A stretch of DNA of 64,000 bases from Alkalihalobacillus pseudalcaliphilus (GCF_028610675.1 NZ_JAQQWS010000006.1:172961-236960), one strand, 5' to 3'; positions 35,066 through 44,521 are shown, counted from the stretch's first letter. The notes: generated by a model not told the origin, from the sequence alone. Numbers and translations are program-made.

Positions 35066-37141
35066 TTAACGTGTAAAAGCAGCAGGTACACCTCCATCTA
35101 CCGTTAACATACAACCTGTTGTTTTACTTGCTTTCGATGATGCAAAAAATAAGATCGACTCAGCTATATCGGTTGGGTAAATATTAACACCAAGCGTTGT
35201 TCTTTTTTTATAATGATCTTCTAATTGGTCAGGTGCAATTCCATAAGCGGCAGCTCGTTCCTCTCGCCATGCGGATCCCCAAATCGCGGATCCCTGTAAT
35301 ACAGCATCAGGTAAGACTGTATTCACTCGAATTCCATATTCGCCACCTTCTGCCGCTATACAACGGGCTAAATGTGCTTCCATTGCTTTGACAGCACTAT
35401 AGGCGGAAGCATTTTTCCCTGCATATATCGAATTTTTAGAGCCGATAAAGACCATACTTCCACCCGTTTTTTGTTGTTTCATGAGTGTGAAAGCTTCCTT
35501 AGCAACGAGGAAGTATCCTGTACCAAGTACATCCATGTTTAACTGCCATTCTTTTAATGTCGTCTCTTCAAAAGGACTAGATGTAGCCAAACCAGCATTA
35601 TTAACTAAGACATCTACACCACCATAAGTTCTCGCAACCTCAGCAAATGCCTCTTGGATTTCGTCTTCACTCGTGACATCCATCTTTAATGCTAACGCTC
35701 GACCTTCTCCCCATTTATCATTAATCTCACTTGCTACTCGTACGGCACCTTCAAGGTTCAAATCTGCCAAGACTATATGTGCCCCTTTTTCAACAAATTG
35801 ACGGCCTGTCTCACTGCCGATTCCCCCAGCACCACCTGTAATAAATACGACCTTCCTAGAGAATTCACTCTCCATTGGAGCTAACGATAATTTATAAAGT
35901 TCTAATGGCCAATATTCGATCTCATAGGACTCTTCCTCATTTAATGAAACAAAGTTGCCTAATGCAGTTGTACCACGCATGACCGAAATAGCCCTTGTAT
36001 ATAAGGCTCCACTTACCTGTGCATTGGCTAGAGATTTACCTGTATTGATCATGCCAACTCCTGGAATTAACACTACACGGGGGGACGGCTCAAACATTTG
36101 GTCATCTTGGTGAGCATTTCGCTCAAAATAGGCCACGTATTCCTCTTGATAAGCAGAAATCCCTGCAGAAATAGCTTCCTTTAAACGCGTAAGTTCGGAT
36201 TCAGGTGTCCAATCAATAAATAAGGGAACCCTTTTTGTATGAACGAGATGATCGGGACAAGCTGCGCCTACTTGGGATAGCTCATTCGCACCGTAACTAT
36301 TGACAAACTCTAAAATAGAGTCTGAGTCATCATAGGTTACTAACATTTTCCGTTCTCCATCACTTACTAACCCACGTATTAGTGGCATAATCTCACTTAA
36401 AATTCTTTGCCGCTCTTCTACATCAGGTAATGATTTGTACTTCTTACCTCCAAAGATGTCATCAGAACTTTTACGCTTCTCTTCAATAAATGCTTCCGCC
36501 TCTTGAATTACCGAGATCGTTTTATGATAGCTTTCTTCGGCTGTATCTCCCCAAACAACAAGGCCATGCTTTTCCATTAATACGAGCTCCGCATCTGGGT
36601 TTTGTGCCACCCCTTCAGCGATCATTTTTGACAATTGAAACCCTGGTCTTATATAAGGCACCCAAACAAAACGTTGACCAAATAATTCATTCGCTAACTC
36701 ACGGCCGTTATCCGCACAACATAAGCTAATAATCGAATCGGGATGAGTGTGGTCAACATGTTTAAACGGTAGAAAAGCATGTAATAATGTTTCAATAGAA
36801 GCTCTAGGATGTGTAGGCTCTAACATGCAATGGCTTAAGTAGTTGACCATATCCGCATCATTCATTTCTTCTCTCTCTTTTAACGGCTCAATATCAGCTA
36901 ATTTTAGTGCCGTAAAGTTTTCCTTCTTCATCGACGCTAAGTCAGATCCACTGCCTTTTACCCATAATACGTCAATCTCTTCACCACGAAAATCTACTTC
37001 TCTCGTTTTCATTGAGGTATTACCCCCACCCCAATTACACACCGCTCGGTCTGAACCAATCAAATTAGAGCGGTAGACCAACTCACCTAGACCTGCTTCA
37101 ATCATTTCTGCCACGTCAGGATTCCATTTATTCACAACCAT
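35066..37141 (-). CDS. rhaEW: Bifunctional rhamnulose-1-phosphate aldolase / alcohol dehydrogenase
   Basis: This 691-aa two-domain enzyme carries an N-terminal class II aldolase domain (about 1-400), with NWGGGNTSMKTR and the zinc-binding HVDHTHPDS. It cleaves rhamnulose-1-phosphate to dihydroxyacetone phosphate and L-lactaldehyde. The C-terminal short-chain dehydrogenase (about 425-690) has VVFITGGAGGIGSETGRQF and the YSAVK catalytic motif and acts on the lactaldehyde. The fusion replaces the separate RhaD of enteric bacteria and is known in Bacillus-type rhamnose operons. It is preceded by an AAGGTGGGAAG-type site. Confidence 0.95.
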   Translation of the reverse strand: MVVNKWNPDVAEMIEAGLGELVYRSNLIGSDRAVCNWGGGNTSMKTREVDFRGEEIDVLWVKGSGSDLASMKKENFTALKLADIEPLKEREEMNDADMVNYLSHCMLEPTHPRASIETLLHAFLPFKHVDHTHPDSIISLCCADNGRELANELFGQRFVWVPYIRPGFQLSKMIAEGVAQNPDAELVLMEKHGLVVWGDTAEESYHKTISVIQEAEAFIEEKRKSSDDIFGGKKYKSLPDVEERQRILSEIMPLIRGLVSDGERKMLVTYDDSDSILEFVNSYGANELSQVGAACPDHLVHTKRVPLFIDWTPESELTRLKEAISAGISAYQEEYVAYFERNAHQDDQMFEPSPRVVLIPGVGMINTGKSLANAQVSGALYTRAISVMRGTTALGNFVSLNEEESYEIEYWPLELYKLSLAPMESEFSRKVVFITGGAGGIGSETGRQFVEKGAHIVLADLNLEGAVRVASEINDKWGEGRALALKMDVTSEDEIQEAFAEVARTYGGVDVLVNNAGLATSSPFEETTLKEWQLNMDVLGTGYFLVAKEAFTLMKQQKTGGSMVFIGSKNSIYAGKNASAYSAVKAMEAHLARCIAAEGGEYGIRVNTVLPDAVLQGSAIWGSAWREERAAAYGIAPDQLEDHYKKRTTLGVNIYPTDIAESILFFASSKASKTTGCMLTVDGGVPAAFTR

Positions 37142-37165
37142 ATTTTCTTCCCACCTTCATTCTTT

Positions 37166-38434
37166 TTAACTACCTACTTTTTCATCTTCTCTCTTAAACT
37201 GAACATCTTTTTCGTATTGCTGGACAACGTCTAACCACTCGTTCTCTGTTGCCACACCCATACGCTTGCAGTATTCATCCCAAATATCCCCAAACGGAAA
37301 CGTTTTTATTTGCTCCTGTAGTGCAAGCCTTGATGTAAAATCCCCTCTATCCTGCAACTCTTTTAAATAGTTATGTGGGATTAACGCTGCATACAAGAGT
37401 GCTTTTTTCATATTTCTTGTGCCTATTACCCAAGCTGCTACACGATTAATACTTGCATCAAAAAAATCTAAGCCTATATTGACCCGCTCCAACGCATTAT
37501 TACGGACAAGCTCCGTTGTAATTTCTCGTAACTCATCATCAAATGTAACAACATGGTCGCTATCCCAACGTACCGGTCTAGATACATGTAGGGCAACTCT
37601 AGAATGAAACAAAAGCATCGCCGACAGTTTGTTTGATACCATTTCAGTAGGGTGAAAATGTCCTGTATCTAATAAGCAAAGTTTCCCACTTTGATTAGCA
37701 TAATTCATATAAAACTCATGCGAACCAACGACATAAGCTTCAGAGCCAATTCCAAATAACTTACTCTCTACGGCATCTATGACATACTTAGGATCGAATT
37801 CTTCCGCATAAATCTCATCCAATGATTCTTTTAAACGTTTACGTGGTGTAAGCCTGTCACTCGGCGTATCCTTAAAACCATCAGGGACCCATAAGTTGAC
37901 AAGGGAGGCAGTGCCTAATTCTTCAGCAAAATAAGCGGCAATTCTTCTGGATGCTTTACAATGATTAATCCAAAACTTGCGAATTTCATCTTTTGGATGA
38001 GCAAGTGTTAAACCATCCGCCGCCATTGGATGTCCAAAAACAGTTGGATTGAAATCAAGTCCAATACCTAACTTTTTGGCCCAATCAACCCACTTCCTAA
38101 AATGTTCAGGCTTTAGTTGATCTCTTTCGACAAACTCACCATTTGTTTCCGCATACATCGCATGTAAATTCACTCGATGTTTTCCTGGAATTAAGCTAAG
38201 TGCTTTTTCTAAGTCTGCCCGAAGCTCATTACCATCTCTTGCACGCCCCGGGTAATTGCCGGTCACTTCAATCCCACCTGAAAGCTCATTCTGAACAGCC
38301 TCTGTCCCTTTTAAATCATCACCCTGCCAGCAATGTACAGAAATTGAAACGCGACGTACCTTCGTAAAAGCCTCTTCTATATCTATCCCCCATTGCTCAT
38401 ATACTTCTTTTGCATTCTCAAACCTCATTGACAT
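37166..38434 (-). CDS. rhaA: L-rhamnose isomerase
   Basis: This cytosolic metal-dependent isomerase of about 422 aa converts L-rhamnose to L-rhamnulose. It begins MSMRFENAKEVYEQWGID. Family segments include VSISVHCWQGDDLKG, NLHAMYAETNGEFVERDQL and the metal-site LLDTGHFHPTEMVSNKLSA. The ATG at 38434 follows AAGGAAGTGG and overlaps the end of rhaB by 17 bp; an in-frame start at 38473 lies within rhaB and lacks a site. Confidence 0.96.
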   Translation of the reverse strand: MSMRFENAKEVYEQWGIDIEEAFTKVRRVSISVHCWQGDDLKGTEAVQNELSGGIEVTGNYPGRARDGNELRADLEKALSLIPGKHRVNLHAMYAETNGEFVERDQLKPEHFRKWVDWAKKLGIGLDFNPTVFGHPMAADGLTLAHPKDEIRKFWINHCKASRRIAAYFAEELGTASLVNLWVPDGFKDTPSDRLTPRKRLKESLDEIYAEEFDPKYVIDAVESKLFGIGSEAYVVGSHEFYMNYANQSGKLCLLDTGHFHPTEMVSNKLSAMLLFHSRVALHVSRPVRWDSDHVVTFDDELREITTELVRNNALERVNIGLDFFDASINRVAAWVIGTRNMKKALLYAALIPHNYLKELQDRGDFTSRLALQEQIKTFPFGDIWDEYCKRMGVATENEWLDVVQQYEKDVQFKREDEKVGS

Positions 38435-39845
38435 AGGTGCCACTTCCTTTTGGTTGATAATAATGAATTTCAAATGATTGCTTGATTAATTTTCTCGCTT
38501 CAGATAATGAAGCTATTTCACCAGTAGCCATAGCCTGAACGATATAATTACCAATCGCTGTTGCTTCAGTTGGCCCAGTGCTGACAATACGGTTGATTTG
38601 ATTAGCTAAAAGTTGATTCAACTCTAAATTAGCTGAACCACCACCGATAATTTGAATAGATGAATAAGGTTGATCAACGATTGCTTCAATCTCTTTAATT
38701 GCTTCTTTATAGCTTTCTATTAAACTCAAATAAATACATCTCGTCAGATCAGCCGGTTCAATTGGTTCAGGAAATCCTGCTTCCTTACACGCGGAACGTA
38801 TTTCCGTAATCATGTTATTTGGCTTTAAAAATCGTGAATCATTCACATTTATCACACCCGAATAATTTGACCACTTACTAGCGTTTGCTAACTCTTCAAA
38901 AGTCCATCGTTCATCTAATAATCTTTTCACTTCTTGAATCATCCAAAGTCCCATTATATTTTTTAAAAAACGAAAGCGGCCATCCACGCCCCCTTCATTC
39001 GTAAAATTGGCTTCTAACGCAGGTCTCACACATAATGGGAAGTGGTTTTCAATCCCAATTAGGGACCATGTTCCTGAGCTGATATAAATAGAAGACTTCG
39101 ATTCTGGCAAGGCAGCTACGGCCGATGCTGTATCATGTGTAGCTGGCAAAATCACTTCTAATCGCACACCTAGTTCCTCTTCTATTTCTTTTGTGACGAA
39201 GCCCATATTTGTACCAGGCTTATGTAGTGATTGAAAAATCTCACTCGGTAACTCTAATTGCTTTAATAGAGATTGATCCCATTCTTTTGTAAAAACATCT
39301 AGTAGTTGTGTCGTAGATGCATTTGTATACTCATTCACTAACTTCCCAGTTAACAAATAGTGAAAATAATCTGGTAACATTAAAAAGTATTTGGTTTTTT
39401 CTAAAATCTCCGGCTGCTTTGCTTTGATAGCTAATAACTGATAAATCGTATTAAAAGGTTGAAAGGCAATTCCGGTGCGCTCATACAAATTTTCTTCCCC
39501 TAGCTGTGCGATGACCTTTTCCATCATGCCCTTTGTTCGCGGGTCTCGATATGACACAGCCTCTGTTAGTAAATTTTTGTCTTGATCAAGAAGTACAAAA
39601 TCTACAGCCCACGTATTAATACCAATGCTGATAGGATTTAATCCATTCTTCACACTTATTTGAATACCTTTTTTAATTTCATTAAAAAGCTTTTCGATAT
39701 CCCAACAAAACTGTCCATTTTTCTCAATTAATTTATTTTCAAAGCGATGAACCTGCATAAGGTTAATTTTTCCCTGCTCGATTCTTCCCGCCATCACTCT
39801 TCCACTTGATGCACCTATGTCTACCGCTAATCGGTGAGCATACAT
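38418..39845 (-). CDS. rhaB: Rhamnulokinase
   Basis: This cytosolic FGGY-family sugar kinase of about 475 aa phosphorylates L-rhamnulose at O1. The N-terminal ATPase phosphate loop is LAVDIGASSGRVMAG, and later motifs are IGINTWAVDFVLLD, PATHDTASAVAALP and IYISSGTWSLIGIE. The C-terminal IQIIGGGSANLELNQLLA matches the second FGGY domain. The ATG at 39845 follows AGAGGTGAT. It is the first structural gene of the operon, with a promoter and a cre-like site just upstream. Confidence 0.95.
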   Translation of the reverse strand: MYAHRLAVDIGASSGRVMAGRIEQGKINLMQVHRFENKLIEKNGQFCWDIEKLFNEIKKGIQISVKNGLNPISIGINTWAVDFVLLDQDKNLLTEAVSYRDPRTKGMMEKVIAQLGEENLYERTGIAFQPFNTIYQLLAIKAKQPEILEKTKYFLMLPDYFHYLLTGKLVNEYTNASTTQLLDVFTKEWDQSLLKQLELPSEIFQSLHKPGTNMGFVTKEIEEELGVRLEVILPATHDTASAVAALPESKSSIYISSGTWSLIGIENHFPLCVRPALEANFTNEGGVDGRFRFLKNIMGLWMIQEVKRLLDERWTFEELANASKWSNYSGVINVNDSRFLKPNNMITEIRSACKEAGFPEPIEPADLTRCIYLSLIESYKEAIKEIEAIVDQPYSSIQIIGGGSANLELNQLLANQINRIVSTGPTEATAIGNYIVQAMATGEIASLSEARKLIKQSFEIHYYQPKGSGTYVNEV

Positions 39846-39871
39846 TCGATTATCACCTCTATCCTTACAAC

Positions 39872-39899
39872 ATCTTAAGTAAACATTAAGCGTTTTCAA
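39872..39899 (-). promoter_or_regulatory. rha operon promoter with overlapping cre-like site
   Basis: On the minus strand TTGAAA (39899-39894), a 16-nt spacer and TAAGAT (39877-39872) form a plausible promoter. TGAAAACGCTTAAT (39898-39885) matches the cre consensus TGWAANCGNTNWCA at 12 of 14 positions and covers the -35, suggesting CcpA repression. An AT-rich stretch with GGACAG and TTGTC just upstream may bind the AraC-type regulator. Confidence 0.5.
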
Positions 39900-39956
39900 T
39901 CACGAATCCAATATTTATATTTGACAAAAAACTGTCCTTATTTGCAATCTTCATAA

Positions 39957-39990
39957 ATAAAAAAAATGCCACTCATCCTTGAAGTGACAT
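39957..39990 (-). terminator. Terminator of the AraC regulator gene
   Basis: ATGTCACTTC and GAGTGGCAT form a stem, followed on the minus strand by TTTTTTTTAT. The stem contains the stop codon of the regulator. It separates the regulator from the rha operon. Confidence 0.75.
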
Positions 39991-40935
39991 TTCTTTACGA
40001 TAATTTAATGGTGTTCTACTGAACCTTTTCTTAAAAATCTTATAAAAGTAACTAAAATTCATGTAACCTACTTCTTCAGAGATGACACCTACCGGGATAT
40101 TAGTTTGTTCGAGCATCTTAGCTGCAACATCTAACCTTTTCTCCTGTAATAGCATCTTAAACGTTTTATTTGTTTGTTTTTTTACGACCTTACTTATGAG
40201 GTAATCTGGTTGGTTGAGCCTTCTAGAAAGTTCCGTCAAAGATGCATGCTTATATTCTTCATGAATATACGCTAATGTTTCTCTCATCCATTGATTATGA
40301 AGAGAGTTCTCATGTACCCCTTCTAATGTATTCGCTTTCTTTGTCAATTCAACAATTAACTGCCCCACATATAACTTTATCATTGGCTTAGAAAATGGTC
40401 CTGGCGATATAATTTCCTCAAGTATGGTATTAATCAAAGCTTGGATGGTTTCTTCCTCCGCACATTTAAAGTGTAAATATTGGCCGAATTGCTCGGTATT
40501 ATGGATACTATTCACGAGAAAACTATAAAGTGGTCCCTCTATATTAAGCAATGAAAAAATATACTCAAAGAAAGTAGGTTGGATAATAAAATTAATAATG
40601 ATGTCTTCTTTTTGACAGACTTCAATTTGATGTTCAATATGCTGATTTAAAATAAGCAATTCACCTTTATTTAAATGAACGGTGTGCTTACCTATTGCTT
40701 GAGTAGAGCTGCCATGATACACATAATTCATCTCAATATAATCATGCTTATGTCTCGGGAATTCAATAAAGCGGGTATGTTTTCTTATCATAATTTCTGA
40801 TCCAGGCTGTAGAAACTTACTTGCTTCAATAACAAAGCTTTTTTTTGAAGTATACCAAGACTGCAATACATGACGATTTCTTAAAACCTCTTCTTCTTCA
40901 TCTGTAAACGTTAGCATTTGTTCTAATAAAGACAT
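39973..40935 (-). CDS. AraC-family transcriptional regulator, probable rha activator
   Basis: This 320-aa regulator has an N-terminal cupin-like sensor domain (about 50-150, with RHKHDYIEMNYVYHG) and a C-terminal double helix-turn-helix (about 215-315, with HASLTELSRRLNQPDYLISK and PVGVISEEVGYMNFSYFYKIFKK). It lies directly upstream of rhaB in the same direction, separated by a terminator, and probably senses L-rhamnose. This differs from B. subtilis, where a DeoR-type repressor controls rhamnose use. Its specificity is inferred from position. Confidence 0.85.
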   Translation of the reverse strand: MSLLEQMLTFTDEEEEVLRNRHVLQSWYTSKKSFVIEASKFLQPGSEIMIRKHTRFIEFPRHKHDYIEMNYVYHGSSTQAIGKHTVHLNKGELLILNQHIEHQIEVCQKEDIIINFIIQPTFFEYIFSLLNIEGPLYSFLVNSIHNTEQFGQYLHFKCAEEETIQALINTILEEIISPGPFSKPMIKLYVGQLIVELTKKANTLEGVHENSLHNQWMRETLAYIHEEYKHASLTELSRRLNQPDYLISKVVKKQTNKTFKMLLQEKRLDVAAKMLEQTNIPVGVISEEVGYMNFSYFYKIFKKRFSRTPLNYRKEMSLQG

Positions 40936-41066
40936 CTTAGCCCCTCCGCTAAATAGATTAGAACTACTTCAGCTCATCTTTTATCGTAATGTAATCCGTA
41001 AACATCTCTCTTTATTCCTAGGACTAGTGTATATAACTATTTGATTTTTCGCAATATTAACCCTAA

Positions 41067-41107
41067 CAAAAAAAGCTGTTTGAAGGATATTCCTCAACAG
41101 CTTTTTT
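41067..41107 (-). terminator. Terminator of the MerR regulator gene
   Basis: On the minus strand AAAAAAGCTGTTGAGGA and TCCTTCAAACAGCTTTTTTT form a long stem ending in T-run. Confidence 0.85.
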
Positions 41108-41133
41108 GACTATTCACTTACATATAACAAAGA

Positions 41134-41877
41134 TTATCCAAACTTTTTCTCATAATGCTCCATAGCCTTTGTTAACCATTCTGATTCACTCTCCATAAAA
41201 GGAGAATAGGCGGTGAGCTCCTCTACTTCTATGTCATCAATACCTTTTAAAATATCGACTAGCTCTTGGTCAAGAAATGAATCTGTATACGTAATAAATT
41301 CCCTGATAAATTGCTCTGCCTCTTCTGAATCATATGGCTTATTCTTCATTTCCTTTAATGAATTCATAAAGGTAAAATAGTGCTGATCAATTTCTTTCTG
41401 CCTTTCTGGTGATACTGAAAATAATCGATCGGCTATATCAGGCGTTGTATATTTAGCGATCCAATCTTTCTGGTGCGGCTCTGTCTGAACACCATTAATA
41501 AAGCTTATGAAAACACTTGGGTCATATTGTTTTTTATCATCGATATTTTCTAATGTTCGATCAATCGCTTCAATGACATGGTTAATTTGACTCTTTTTTT
41601 GCTCGAATGAATACTTTTGAAACTTTAAGCTTTCTTTTAAATGATTCACATCATGAATTTGACTAATCATTTGAGCAATTTCTTCAAGCGAATACCCTAA
41701 CCATTTAAACGTAACAATCTGCTGTAATGTGATGAGATCTTGGTCTTCATATTGCCTATGACCGGTTGTTGGGTGCTTCTTCGGCGTTAACAAACCGATT
41801 TCATCGTAATAATGTAACGTTCTAACGGAAGTGCTTGTTTTTTTCGAAAATTCACCAACGGAATACGTCTGCCCCAT
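41134..41877 (-). CDS. MerR-family regulator with TipAS-like effector domain
   Basis: This 247-aa regulator has an N-terminal MerR helix-turn-helix (about 5-75) reading YSVGEFSKKTSTSVRTLHYY, then DEIGLLTPKKHPTTGHRQY. A linking coiled coil (about 80-115) leads to a helical C-terminal domain (about 130-245) resembling the TipAS antibiotic-binding domain. Such regulators activate efflux or stress genes on ligand binding. No obvious target gene is next to it; the adjacent epimerase gene reads in the same direction. Confidence 0.85.
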   Translation of the reverse strand: MGQTYSVGEFSKKTSTSVRTLHYYDEIGLLTPKKHPTTGHRQYEDQDLITLQQIVTFKWLGYSLEEIAQMISQIHDVNHLKESLKFQKYSFEQKKSQINHVIEAIDRTLENIDDKKQYDPSVFISFINGVQTEPHQKDWIAKYTTPDIADRLFSVSPERQKEIDQHYFTFMNSLKEMKNKPYDSEEAEQFIREFITYTDSFLDQELVDILKGIDDIEVEELTAYSPFMESESEWLTKAMEHYEKKFG

Positions 41878-41923
41878 TGTATCAGCCCCTGCTTTGTTGT
41901 TTCATTTATTATACTACTTGACG

Positions 41924-42838
41924 TTACGTACGGTACAATCCTTTAGTAGAAATTTCTTCTAAGGCTACCTCAATAGTTGGATATTGGAAAGTAAAACCTT
42001 TCTGCAGAAAACGGTCTGGAGTGACCCAACGACTTTTTAACAACAATTCTGTTTCTGTTCGTAAGAAAAAAGCTCCCACCTCAAGCATCCATTTCGTAGC
42101 CGGTAATCCCAACTTACGATTGTACGCCATTCTCACCGTCTTCATAAAGGTACGATTAGTAATAGGAAACGGTGCTGCCGCATTATAAATTCCTTCTACT
42201 TCCTCATATGTCATCGTAAATAACACCATTTGGAATAAGTCCTCTATATGAATCCAACTAAACATTTGCTTACCGTTGCCTTGATGACCACCCAATCCAA
42301 ACTTTGCTAAGGTCGAATAAGGAATCATCACTCCACCAGATTGACCAAGAACAATGGAAATTCGAAGAGTAACCTGCCGTGTTTCCTTAAGCTTATGTGA
42401 AAAGAAAGCCTGTTCCCATGCCTTGGCAACCTCAACTGAAAATCCAGTACCGATTTCACCCTTTTCTTCTGTCATAGCCCTGTCCTCTGCATGACGATAA
42501 ATCGTTGCCGTACTAGCGTTAATCCACAGTTTTGGAGGCGTCTTACAAGTAGCAACAAGTTCACCTAAAAGGTTTGTTGTTTCTGTCCTTGAAGAAAAAA
42601 TTTCTTTTTTATTTTTCTCGTGATAACGGCAATTTACAGACTTCCCTGCTAGGTTAAGTAACAACTCAGCACCTTCTAATGCTTGTTGAATGTTATCCTT
42701 CTCTTGCCAGGTAATATGCGGTTGTTGTCGTGAAATAATATAGACCTCGTATCCCATTTCTGAAAATCGTTTTTCAAAGTAATTCCCTGTAAAACCAGTT
42801 CCACCTGCTAGAATGACTTTTTTTCTCACCCGAATCAC
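41924..42838 (-). CDS. TIGR01777 (SDR39U1-type) NAD(P)-dependent epimerase
   Basis: This extended short-chain dehydrogenase of about 304 aa has the nucleotide-binding glycine motif ILAGGTGFTGNYF at the N-terminus and LLNLAGKSVNCRY, a family hallmark. The C-terminal DUF1731 region is visible in LLLKSRWVTPDRFLQKGF. The substrate of this family is unknown. The start is a GTG; both 42838 and 42829 are possible, and neither has a strong ribosome site. It lies upstream of the MerR gene. Confidence 0.85.
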   Translation of the reverse strand: MIRVRKKVILAGGTGFTGNYFEKRFSEMGYEVYIISRQQPHITWQEKDNIQQALEGAELLLNLAGKSVNCRYHEKNKKEIFSSRTETTNLLGELVATCKTPPKLWINASTATIYRHAEDRAMTEEKGEIGTGFSVEVAKAWEQAFFSHKLKETRQVTLRISIVLGQSGGVMIPYSTLAKFGLGGHQGNGKQMFSWIHIEDLFQMVLFTMTYEEVEGIYNAAAPFPITNRTFMKTVRMAYNRKLGLPATKWMLEVGAFFLRTETELLLKSRWVTPDRFLQKGFTFQYPTIEVALEEISTKGLYRT

Positions 42839-42974
42839 TCACTTCATTATGGATTATTAGAGTTAGTACTTTAAATCGTTCCATTCATATGTGAAACACT
42901 TCACATAAATTATACAATTTAACACACTTCAAAACAATGTCTTTTTTGAATGCAGCCAATACATTTCCCAGATC

Positions 42975-43041
42975 GCTTTTATATGAAAGTTACCTTGGGG
43001 CGATGGGTTGTGCCTTGAAGTTCACTTACATACAAAAAAGC
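42975..43041. repeat. Short dispersed repeat with inverted termini
   Basis: TTTTATATGAAAGTTACC at the left and TTCACTTACATACAAAAAA at the right are imperfect inverted termini around GGGGCGATGGGTTGTGCC, which also occurs inside the 47.9 and 14.3 kb copies. This is the shortest apparently complete element. Confidence 0.65.
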
Positions 43042-43078
43042 CTCTATTCATTTGATAAAATAAACGGGCTCTTTTGAT
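43033..43078 (-). terminator. Possible terminator of truA
   Basis: On the minus strand AGAGCCCGTTTATT pairs imperfectly with AATAGAGGCT and ends in TTTTTT. Its T-run coincides with the terminus of the adjacent repeat. Confidence 0.5.
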
Positions 43079-43082
43079 TTTA

Positions 43083-43808
43083 TTACATTAAAAACAACCC
43101 AGCCGCTTCTGCCATACGGCCCGTTTGGTTACGCTCCTTACTTTTAATGATTTGCGGAATAATCTCCCCATCTATATTGCCTACCCCTACCTCAATCAAC
43201 GTACCAACTATTTTGCGAACCATATTATAAAGGAAACCATTTCCAGATATTTTAATCTCGATTAGCCCTGCTTCCTTTGTTATCTCAAGACTATAAATGT
43301 CCCGTACTTTTGTTTTTTTATTGGACTTAGCATTTGAAAAGGCGGTGAAGTCATGTGTGCCGACAAAATATTGAGCTGCTTTTTTCATTTTTTCAATATC
43401 TAACTCTTGCTCAACATGCATACTAAATTTGTTTAAAAACGGATTCGTGTAAGCTTGATTCCATATTTTGTATGTATATGTCTTTTCTTTTGTATGAAAC
43501 CTTGCATGATACCTGTCAGAAACAATTTCAACATTTGTCACCACAATATCTTGAGGCAAAAATCTATTCAGATAACTGTGTACCTCTTTCTCGCTCATAG
43601 CTTTGCTCATTTTAAAATTGGCGATTTGAGCCATGGCATGTACCCCTGCATCCGTTCGGCCACTACCGATTATTTCTGTCGCTGTATCCGCCATCTTACT
43701 TACAACATGCTCTATTTTGGCTTGTATCGTTTGATCGGTATGACCTAATCGTTGCCAGCCTTTATAGCGTGTACCATCATATTGAATGGTCAATCGATAA
43801 TTATTCAT
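43083..43808 (-). CDS. truA: tRNA pseudouridine synthase A (TruA family)
   Basis: This 241-aa cytosolic enzyme converts uridines 38-40 of tRNA anticodon arms to pseudouridine. The catalytic Asp sits in IGSGRTDAGVHAMAQ. Other family segments are YDGTRYKGWQR at the start and ISGNGFLYNMVRKIVGTLIE near the end. Bacilli carry a truA in the ribosomal-protein region; this gene is isolated from such genes and may be a second copy. The ribosome site AAAAGGAG lies directly against the terminus of a dispersed repeat. Confidence 0.93.
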   Translation of the reverse strand: MNNYRLTIQYDGTRYKGWQRLGHTDQTIQAKIEHVVSKMADTATEIIGSGRTDAGVHAMAQIANFKMSKAMSEKEVHSYLNRFLPQDIVVTNVEIVSDRYHARFHTKEKTYTYKIWNQAYTNPFLNKFSMHVEQELDIEKMKKAAQYFVGTHDFTAFSNAKSNKKTKVRDIYSLEITKEAGLIEIKISGNGFLYNMVRKIVGTLIEVGVGNIDGEIIPQIIKSKERNQTGRMAEAAGLFLM

Positions 43809-43813
43809 TTTGT

Positions 43814-44300
43814 TCTCCTTTTGTATGAAAGTGCGAACATGGAGCGTTGCTCGTCGCTACCAAAAATTATGCTCCGCGTCCTGCGGGGTGGCGCTGAGCT
43901 AACTGGCACAGCCAGTGGATTTCAGCCCGCCACTACGTCCCGCGGGAGTCTCCGCATAACTCGCCCGCTACTGCTAATTCTCAAGTTCAAAAAATCATTT
44001 TACTATCATTATAATGAAAAAAAACAAAGGCCCAATGAACGAAGTGCCAACAGTCAAAGAGCAGAACCTAACTTCCATTTTTGTTGGTGTCGGAGCTGCA
44101 CTATCCATGAAGAAGAGACATTGTGCAGATACTTCTTTGGGTTTAGCTTCAACATCTGTACATTAACCGCCTCTTTGTGCAGTTACCCCTTGCTTTGGAC
44201 TCCTTCTATGCACAAACTTATATGAATCGTTAAATTACCGATAGCTGACTTACTTATTTGTTGGTGCGAAGTAAACCGGGCTTCGCCTTGTGCTTCTTGT
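43814..44300. repeat. Large dispersed repeat block upstream of truA
   Basis: At 43818-43990 is the fullest copy of the CGCTACCAAAAATTATGCTC module, beginning TTTTGTATGAAAGTGCG and including CTGGCACAGCCAGTGGATTT and a GC-rich CCCGCGGGAGTCTCCGC. Then comes a GTGCCAACAGTCAAAGAG / TTTTTGTTGGTGTCGGAG module (44040-44095), diverged TGTGCAGATAC hairpin units (44110-44220) and another TTTGTTGGTGCGAAG module (44255-44290). No gene is supported in 43809-44521; 44300-44521 shows nothing recognisable. Confidence 0.7.
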
Positions 44301-44521
44301 ATATGTTCAAAGGGTGATACACCGCTCAAGTTAAATAGGTTATTTAATTTTGTGTTTTTCGGGACTTAACGACGAGACATGGTCTGCTTAGGTTACTTGT
44401 TTTATGCACCTAACAACACTAGAACTGCTTATAGCTTTGTTGGTTACTTCTTATTTCATTGTATCTTTTTTTCTGCTCTCGTACATGTGTGATCGACTTT
44501 TATTTCGTTCATGTATTCCCC

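Noticed and set aside
43752..44225. A 157-codon open frame antisense to the truA start
   Set aside because: It covers repeat modules and the truA 5' end; no start signals.
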